NCBI GenBank assembly: GCA_034359265.1
Contig: CP136891.1
Location: 52,034,501-52,098,500 of the forward strand
Source of the DNA: Canna indica
Taxonomy: Eukaryota; Streptophyta; Magnoliopsida; Zingiberales; Cannaceae
Direction of reading: 5' to 3'
DNA length: 64,000 bases
A program made the position numbers and the translations under genes. The notes under the pieces were generated by a model. That model ran no database searches, was not told where the DNA came from, and saw nothing but the letters and a program-made list of their open reading frames with translations. Shown piece by piece: positions 56,496-64,000 of the stretch. Positions within the stretch are counted from its first letter, which is position 1. Each line of letters opens with the position of its first letter.

Positions 56496-59400
56496 AAGAA
56501 CTTGGATATTGGATAGTGGTTGCTCAAAGCACATGACGGGTAACATCAACTTATTTGCAACCCTATCAAGCAAAGATGGTGGACATGTCACATTTGGAGA
56601 CAATGCCAAAGGTAAGATTGTTGGCATTGGTGACATAGGTATACTCCCTTACCCATGCATTAAGAATGTTTTATTAGTTGATGGGTTAAAACATAACTTG
56701 ATTAGCATATCACAATTATGTGACAATGGATACATGATTATTTTTGAAGCATCTAAATGTATCATTAGAAGTGCACTTTCAAATGATATCATGTTTATTG
56801 AAAATAGGCAAGAAAATATCTATACTTCAGAATTAAATGTCTTGCCAAATCCTCATGTTAGATGCTTAGTTGCCATGGAGAATGACTCTTGGTTGTGACA
56901 TAGAAGGCTAGGACATGCTAGCATGAGCCTCATCCAAGAGATATCTATGAAAGAATTAGTTAAAGGCTTACCCAAGATCAAATTTGAAAAAAACAAACTT
57001 TGTGATGCATGTCAACTAGGTAAGCAAGTCAAATCTTCATTTCATAGCATTAATCAAGTTAGTACATCTAGAATTCTTGAGCTTGTGCACATGAATCTCT
57101 TTGGTCCATGTGATGTAGCTAGTCTAGGTGAAAAGCTATATTGTTATGTATTAGTTGATGATTTTTCTAGATTTACATGGGTTTTTTTTTTGACAAGAAA
57201 AATGAAACTTTTGATCTTTTCGAAAAGTTTGAAAAGAAAGTTACAAATGAAAAAGGAGTTTCAATTTTAAAAATTAAAAGTGACAATGGAGGGGAGTTTT
57301 AAAATGAAAAATTTTCAGAGTTTTGTGATGATTTGAGTATTGAACATACCTTTTCTTCCCCTAGGACCCCTCAACAAAATGGGGTGGTTGAGAGGAAGAA
57401 TAGAACCTTACAAGAGATGGCTAGGACCATGCTATGCGAAAATAATTTGCCTAAGTATTTTTGGGCCAAAGCCATAAATACCTCTTGCTATGTTCTTAAT
57501 CGAGTTTTATTAAGACCTAAAATTAAGAAAACATTTTTTGAGCTTTGGAATGGTAAAATTCCAAATGTGGGATATTTTCATGTTTTTGGATGCAAATGTT
57601 TTATATTAAATACTAAGGAGAATTTAGGAAATTTTGATTCTAAATCCGATGAAGGGATTTTCCTAGGTTACTCCGTTAATTCTAAGTCATATAGAGTTTA
57701 CAATCGTAGAACCATTATTGTTGAAGAATCCATGCATGTCACGATTAATAAAACTAATGATTCTTCTAGAAATGTGAAGATTGTGAATGTAGGTGAGGAA
57801 CTTGAGGATCTCACACTTTATGATAAAGAAGTGGAGGATGAAGATAATGAGAAAACCCAACATGAAGAACCGCCATCCTCGAATCTACCTCAAGTTGAAG
57901 ATGAAGATGAAGAAGCTCTACCACCTCTCCCTAAAGGATATCGGTTGGTAAAGGATCATCCAATGGACCAAGTCATTGGAGAACCTTCAACGGGAGTGGT
58001 AACGCGTTCAAAACTTAAGAATGTTTGTCAATATATAGCTTTTGTATCTCAAGTAGAGCCTAAGAACATTAAGGAAGCAATAGAAGATGAGTTTTAGGTA
58101 CTAGCTATGCAAGAAGAACTCAACTAATTTGCTAGAAATGATGTATGGGACTTAGTGCCTAGACCTAGTGAACAAACTATAATTGGAACTAAATGAGTAT
58201 TTAGAAATAAGCTAGAGGAATAAGGATTAGTTACTAGAAACAAAGCTAGGTTAGTGGCACAAGGGTACAATCAACAAGAAGTGATAGATTATAATGAAAC
58301 ATATGCTCCCGTAGCTAGATTAGAAGCAATTAGAATGCTTTTGGCATATGTTAGCTTTAAGGGTTTTAAACTTTTTCAAATGGATGTAAAAAGTGCATTT
58401 TTAAATGGTTTCATTAATGAAGAAGTCTATGTTGAACAACCCCTTGAATTTGAAAGTTTTGAGTTTCCAAACCATGTTGTCAAACTTAAAAAGGCATTAT
58501 ATGGTTTAAAACAAGCCCCTAGGGCTTGGTATGAAATACTTTCAAATTTTTTAATCGAACAAGGTTTTAATGTTGGAAAAGCCGATGTTTCACTTTTCAT
58601 TAAGCATCATGAAAATGATATGTTATTAGTTTAAATTTATGTTGATGACATAATTTTTGGTGCTACTAATGAAATGCTTTGTAAGTGGTTTGCTAAATGT
58701 ATGCAAGATGAGTTTGAGATGAGCATGATGGGAGAGCTCTCCTTCATGCTTGGTCTCCAAATCAAGCAAACCAACAAAGGAAGTACAGAAAGGAGCTCAT
58801 CAAAAGGTTTGGGATGAATGAAGCCAAGATAGCTTCTACACCTATGACCGCATCCATCAAGCTTGATAAAGATAAAGAGGACATTAAAGTTGACGAAAAA
58901 TGATGTCGAGGTATGATTGGTAGTCTTCTTTACTTAACCGCAAGTAGACCCGATATCATGTTTAGTGTTTGTGTATGTGCTAGGTTTCAATCTTGCCCTA
59001 AAATGTCTCATTTAAGTGCGGTAAAACGCATATTGAGATATTTAAAGGGCACGGTTGACTTAGGACTATGGTATCCATGTCATACATCTTTTGATTTAAT
59101 CAATTTTTTAGACGTTGATTTTGCCGGATGTAAAGTAGATAGAAAAAGCACTAGTGGGTGTTGTCAATTCTTAGGAGCGAGTCTTATTTTTTGGTTCTCA
59201 AAGAAACAATACTCAGTTGCACTTTCAACTACCGAAGCAAAATACATCATTGCGGCTAGTTGTTGTGCACAAGTCCTTTGGATAAAACAAACCCTTTTAG
59301 ACTATGGACTTAAGTATTCTTGCATACCTATTCATTGTGATAATACTAGTGCAATAAATTTAACAAAGAATCCAATTTTATACTCTAGAACTAAGCATAT

Positions 59401-59569
59401 TGACTTAAGGCACCATTTTCTTAGGGATAATGTAACTACGGGGAATATATCGGTAGAATTTGTAACCACCGATAAACAACTTGCCGATATATTTACAAAA
59501 CCATTGGTTGAAGAAAGCTTTACAAATTTTAGGATGCAATTAGGAATTTGTGCTTTTCCTAGTAGTTAA
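56470..59569 (+). pseudogene. pol: Copia pol: protease, integrase, reverse transcriptase, RNase H
   Basis: Polyprotein for processing, insertion and reverse transcription. Protease: WILDSGCSKHMTGN (active DSG) near 56500. GAG-pre-integrase: RRLGHAS with LCDACQLGK; the codon before HRRLGH is TGA (56897-56899) where Trp is usual. Integrase core: LVHMNLFGP has Asn (57094-57096) for the first catalytic Asp; SDNGGEF and NGVVERKNR keep the other two acidic residues. Frame shifts near 57205, with TAA after GGEF. 57333-58097 is open, then four stops to about 58220. [29 protein letters not shown] and YVDD near 58640; TAA at 58632. A second shift near 58790. RNase H 58913-59569: STTEAKYIIAA and LADIFTKPL, intact except TTEAE to TTEAK. 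Dead copy. Confidence 0.9.
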
Positions 59570-60035
59570 AATGTTCTTCTTCAAAACTTATATGGGTTTC
59601 AAAACTTGCATTCTATAAAAGTATCATCACACTTATGTAATGCTCTATAGTGGGGCTTTGCGACTTATTGATGTTTGTCTTCTATAGGCTTACATTAATA
59701 GGAAGGACTATAGTGGTATATGATACTTGGTTTTATGGCTTTCTTGGTTTTTATGATGAAACTCATTAATTGTACCTTAATTCTTACCCTTTTTGATTGA
59801 TGTCAAAAAGGAGAGAAAAAGAAAGGTCACACTTGGTTTTCACAATGCATATAGTAAGGGGGAGTTACAAAAATAATATGCACATTGATAGGGGGAGCAT
59901 AGGGTGAGTTGTAAGCATTTGTATGCATATGTTGAGTTTTATATCTTGTATACCTTAACTCATGAATGCCTTAACTCAAACTCACAAAAAAATATGCATA
60001 CGTTTTCTTAAATTCCTTGTTATATTTGTCATCAT
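59570..60035. other. Post-pol spacer of the copia element
   Basis: Non-coding. It contains the 'gacttattgatgtttgtc' and 'agggggag' blocks shared with 10276-10690 and 4356-4600. No env-like frame. Confidence 0.6.
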
Positions 60036-60050
60036 CAAAAAGGGGGAGAT
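60036..60050 (+). other. Polypurine tract
   Basis: CAAAAAGGGGGAGAT immediately before the 3' LTR, the primer site for plus-strand DNA synthesis. Confidence 0.85.
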
Positions 60051-61482
60051 TGTTGGCTTAAGGGTCTCTCTTAAGCTTTCATCTTCATTTTGATGATAAC
60101 AAACAGGTATTTAATCTATGTGTGAAGTTTGGAGTTCAGGTTGAGGTTGTGATAAGCATGCTAACTTCATTCGGAGAAACGAAAGGAAAGATCGTCAAGA
60201 AACGATAGAAAAGAACGCCAAAGAAAGGCTCTGGTATAAATTAAGTAGAAATCATGTAATATACCCCTAGGATGATTTTATCCCAAGTCAAATTGTAAAG
60301 TTATCCAAGTTGAAACTTGGTAACTAAACCCATAAAAAGGCATGTAACAAAAATCAAGTAGAAATCAGCCTCAGCCTGAGTTCGGTCGACCAGTCGATCG
60401 ACCGAACAAGGCAGATCTTTGGCGGCAGCCAATTCGGTCGACCGATCGATCGACCGAATGTTGCGAAAAAATGGCAGTAGCCATTCGGTCGACCTGTCGG
60501 TCGATCGAAGTTGGTGAAGAAATAGTAGAAGGCTACGTCGGTCGACCGACCGAAGACAAAATCTGGCAGAAGGCTCATCGGTCAATCGATCGGTTGACCG
60601 GATGGCAGATCACAAAGCCGCATCTAGGCTTCTCTGCAACGGTGGACCGATTCGATCGACCGAACAGTGCAAAAAATTCACAGAACGAATCTGGGATAGA
60701 GGAAGCCGTGACTCATTCGGTCAACCCGCCGGTCGATCGAACAATACAAAAAATTCACAGAACGGGTGTAACGGCTAGTTTTCTAGCTGTTTAACCGCCC
60801 GTTCAACTGAGGGGTTATAAATACCCCTCACCTACCTTCTTTAAAGCTTCTTAGAAAATTATTAAGCAATCATACAAGAGATTAAAAGCCTTCAAAGTGA
60901 TCGTTTTGTTGCGCCCTAAATTCCTGTCAAAATTCGCTTCAAGCGCCTGCTTTCCTCAACTCTGCTACAACTCAAGTCTATCATCTGACAAGTTGAAGGA
61001 GTTGAGGCTTGGGAAAAGAGCTTTGGTTTTTCTTTCTATTCTTAAGCTCTTTTACATTGTATTTGAAGTTTTATTTCAGACTGGTTTTCCATCTGTAATA
61101 GTTGCTAGGTGTGCTAGGGAAACACTTAGGGAAAATTGTGTAGAATTGTGTTTTGCCAAGGTTAATAGGTTTGAGGGATTCTCAGAGTGATGAGAAGAGT
61201 GTCCATTAAAAGGAAAATACAAACTCTATAAAGTAGTGGTTAGAAATTCTTGGTGATGAGCCAAGGTAGTGGAGTAAGCAGTTGGCCGAACCACTATAAT
61301 TCATCTTGTCTGCATTGCTTTCGATATTTGCTCATTATTGTTCTTGACATTTGATCACATCTATTGTTAAGATACATTTGCACTTGATTAAAGTTAAATT
61401 GAGTAAAAAGAAAATTTGAGTAACTATAAAAGGAGACAGACACTATTCAACCCTCCATTCTAGTGTCAGATTTCCTACAACA
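60051..61482 (+). repeat. 3' LTR of the complete copia element
   Basis: 1432 bp, TGTTGGCTTAAGGG to TTTCCTACAACA. Near 60655-60690 a 'cagtgcaaaaaattcacag' segment is repeated relative to the 5' LTR, a rearrangement within the palindrome array. Confidence 0.92.
60380..60823 (+). promoter_or_regulatory. 3' LTR promoter: GGTCGACC array and TATA box
   Basis: Array at 60380-60745 and TATAAATA at 60816-60823 within GGGGT...ACCCC. A promoter here would read towards 61483 and the V-ATPase subunit d gene, antisense to it. Confidence 0.55.
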
Positions 61483-62717
61483 AAATTAAGAACATGTTAG
61501 AGATTGAAACTCTTACGCCAACAAGTTTCTCCTTTTTTATAATGATAAAGATTAAAAAATGTTATAAAATAATATCAAAATACTATCACTGAAGTTCATA
61601 ACTTTTAATATAACTACGATTAACATCTCATTTAGGTTGTTAGGTTTATCAACTTCTTAAGCACGTTAAATTTAAAAAAAATTATGTAATAAAATGCATA
61701 TATACGCAGCTAGAAACTTTTCATCAAAGTCTTCAACTAGCAATATAATTATAATTAAATTAATGAAGAAAATTGAAGAAAAATTTATATATATCATAAA
61801 AAAAGTTATGATTTTAACAAATACCAAAAAATATTTATGATTTTACCAATAAACCAAAAAAAAAATTATGATTTTCCCTAAATTCTTAAAGTTTAAATAT
61901 AAAAAATGTAGAGCAAAAAATATATATTTTATATTTCATATTAATTTCCTAACCCTATTGATTAGAGGAGGATTTACTTCCTCCCATTTTTTAACATTTC
62001 ATCTACTTTACAGGACTCCATGACTGAAGACTTTTGAAATTGAAAATTGACGTCGTACCCATTCCTTGTCAAAACTCATACTAATAAAAGGCACTTTAAA
62101 TAGCAGCATGTACTACTACTACATAAAATCACCAAACATCTTCCCAGAATGATTTTTTTTAAAAAAATGAGATTTGAAGCAATTAAACCCATGTACAGAT
62201 TCAGAATTTTGCCGATTTTAACCAATCTAGGTTAAAGAATAAAAATATTAAACAAAATACAAATCAAGTTCTTGACTAGTTTTCACTTAGTTCAATCGGT
62301 TTCTTGATTGGATTTGGCCAATTCTTGACCAATCCAATTTCGATGTAAAACCTTGACTAGATTGAGGGCCAGTTCATGGAACCAACCAGATCAGTTCAGG
62401 TTCTGTAAACATTGTCCAAGAAAAGTTCACGGCAAGAAGAAACATGGAACTGACATGCATGTAGATTACTATTATCTGCAATCTGAAATTTACAAGGCCC
62501 ACTTGGTCTGTAAGGACCCATTACAAAGTTTGCTACATACAGCTTCGATATGAAAATGAAGTGGTTGTACATTATTATTTATTAGACTCTGGTAAAACCA
62601 ATAGCAAGATACTGGTATCAGCCGACATTAAAAATTGAAGGATCCACGTACAGTGAACAAATAATCTGGGGGCATCTCCAGATTAATGTGTATGTTTCCA
62701 ATTAGAATAAATACTTC
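61483..62717. other. Intergenic region and probable 3' UTR of the V-ATPase subunit d gene
   Basis: 61483-62160 is very AT-rich with no feature seen. From about 62200 to 62717 composition approaches that of the gene, and the 3' UTR (minus strand) should lie here. The 66-codon frame at 62353-62553 shows no domain. Confidence 0.5.
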
Positions 62718-63582
62718 TCAGAAAATGAAGACCACGCTATCATGGATTCTAGACTTCTGGTTCTGAGCCACACATTCAGATATCCACATTAGGTTCCTTA
62801 TCTCCTGCTCCTTCAGTCTCATATAAGCAAAGAAAACAGCATAGTGGAACTGCAAGAATGTTGGAGTTCATGAGGTATTATTATGGAAGGAAGGAAACAA
62901 CAGTAGTACACAAAGCAATCCGCTTTGATATGATATTTTCTGTAGTTATTTAAGGCAGGAAATAGAACTACCATAAAATTTACTTAATCAGAGTAAAATG
63001 ATAAAATGGCCAAAAAGTCAAATAAAAAAGGAAATGACTGAAAGTGTCACTTTATTTAAATCAATTGTCAACTGAAAATATGTTTGGTGAGCAATCACCA
63101 TTTTTTACTAAAGATCATTCATTATTATCAAAAGTAATAATTACTTCAACCTAATTTTTGAAACAAACAGCGAACAACTATTTTCAGCTATCAGCTATTA
63201 GTTGAAACATATTTCATGAACACTCCTGTAGCACGTGCTACAAAGAAGATGGTGATGAAGATTTGAAGTGTTAATTATGAACAGTCCAAATTATATTTTT
63301 CTGCTAATAAGAAAGAATAGATTGAATGGTTGCCTTAATTTATCATCCAACTCCAGGCTGCAATAGTTTCACAACAGAAGGTATTTAAGGTTCTATATAT
63401 ATATAACAGATAGTAACTGAAAGTATCCACAGACAGGTTAAACATACCTGTTGCTCAAAAGACAAGCAGAGTCTCTTTACTTCCTCTTCATAAAATGCTT
63501 TATCCAGCATTTGACTCTCTCCATAAGATAGCTTGGCAAAAATTGACTGATATGGAGGATATTTCTCCATTGCAGACCGAAC
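62718..63582 (-). CDS. VHA-d: V-type proton ATPase V0 subunit d, last two exons (partial)
   Basis: Subunit d is the non-membrane V0 subunit that caps the proteolipid ring and couples it to the central stalk of the proton pump at vacuole and endomembranes. Exon 63448-63582 (minus) starts after a TTTAG acceptor. It encodes 45 residues including [20 protein letters not shown] and [16 protein letters not shown], and ends at a GT donor (63447-63446). After a 598-bp intron (acceptor CTTGCAG) the last exon, 62718-62849, encodes 43 residues ([20 protein letters not shown] ... HDSVVFIF) and TGA (62720-62718). Both junctions are in phase 0. No stop or frameshift is seen, so the gene is probably functional. 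The upstream exons lie beyond 64000. Confidence 0.95.
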
Positions 63583-64000
63583 CTAAACCACCCATAAGTG
63601 GATCAGCATGTTAACAAGAACTTATTTTCACAGCTTGGAAAAATGAAGGATTCTAACTTTAAGAAATCATTGTTAAAACGGACAAACTTATTATGTCATG
63701 GAAATATATCAGACAAGTATTTTTAATATGAAATTTGACGCGATAAGAGAGAAAGAAAATAACAGTAGCAAAGACTTCAAAAATAATAAAAATAAATAAT
63801 ATCATTGCTCCAACTTTTCTTCAGCCTAACAAAAAGCAAATGGTTATCATTTTCAAGCTCCATTTTCCTTTAAACAATATATCCAAGATGAATAATTTCG
63901 TTACAGGAGGGTATTGTTTGTTTATTCCAATATAACCACAGAAGTTGCTTAAAACATTCTTATGCACGTCGATGTAAATTGCTTCCCAAGTAATGAAAGT
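63583..64000 (-). other. Intron of the V-ATPase subunit d gene, cut by the window edge
   Basis: AT-rich sequence upstream of the TTTAG acceptor. No coding match to the preceding part of subunit d was found, so the previous exon must lie outside the window. Confidence 0.65.

Larger units (their letters stand above)
53377..61482 (+). mobile_element. Structurally complete SIRE-type Ty1/copia retrotransposon, coding-dead
   Basis: LTRs 53377-54827 and 60051-61482 (TGTTGG...CAACA), PBS, gag, pol in copia order (protease, integrase, RT, RNase H), a 0.5-kb post-pol spacer and a polypurine tract. The flanking AAAT/AAAAT is a probable target duplication (53372-53376 and 61482-61486, sharing the terminal A). 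Gag has two in-frame stops, pol at least two frameshifts and several stops. No env-like frame follows pol. Confidence 0.93.

Noticed and set aside
61483..62160. tRNA or other small RNA gene near the right end
   Set aside because: No cloverleaf, A/B box pair or snRNA-like motif could be found; the region is plain AT-rich sequence.

Overview
This is a TE-dense stretch of a flowering-plant nuclear genome. It is AT-rich, with GT/AG introns, a plant GH1 beta-glucosidase structure, a V-ATPase subunit d gene whose C-terminus matches the plant family, and plant Ty1/copia (SIRE type), Ty3/gypsy, LINE and CACTA sequences. Nothing in the sequence fixes the species. Only two host loci are recognisable with confidence: a broken beta-glucosidase gene (25955-29055, minus) and the last two exons of V-ATPase V0 subunit d (62718-63582, minus, running off the right edge). 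A third possible host fragment, a small membrane-protein-like piece at about 8520-8906, abuts a retrotransposon.

Layout. 1-14283: SIRE-type copia LTRs and deleted copia elements. One lacks all coding (2813-7851, target duplication ATCAT, inserted in an older LTR). Another keeps only the 3' half of pol (8907-13990). 14284-25618: Ty3-type LTRs, including a four-element nest (gypsy solo LTR > copia solo LTR > LINE and a second gypsy solo LTR), each layer with its own target-site duplication. 25624-29369: beta-glucosidase pseudogene and its promoter. 29370-33800: more gypsy LTRs. 33806-47217: one old Tat-lineage gypsy pol gene in minus orientation, left as three pieces (integrase, H2C2 linker, RNase H). 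They are separated by a gypsy 5' LTR with PBS (itself holding a solo LTR) and by a SIRE LTR holding two gypsy solo LTRs. 47218-53376: gypsy LTR edge, CACTA end and a decayed minus-strand copia with a 2.7-kb solo LTR. 53377-61482: one structurally complete copia element (two LTRs, PBS, gag, pol, PPT) with many stops and frameshifts. 61483-64000: V-ATPase subunit d gene end.

The most interesting signals lie inside the LTRs. (1) Gypsy LTRs carry arrays of short hairpins whose stem arms differ between repeat units but stay complementary within each unit, including G-U exchanges; the clearest array is 37780-38101. (2) Every sufficiently complete gypsy LTR has a splice-donor-like GTGAGTGG downstream of its promoter region and an acceptor-like (T)nGCAG/TTAG near its 3' end, with a conserved palindrome just before the acceptor. 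This suggests an intron inside the LTR. (3) SIRE-type LTRs carry palindrome arrays directly upstream of the TATA box, and two unrelated motifs (GGTCGACC/TCGATCGA versus TTCCGGAATGTCC) occupy the same position in different subfamilies. All boundaries were read by eye; percent identities and ages were not computed.
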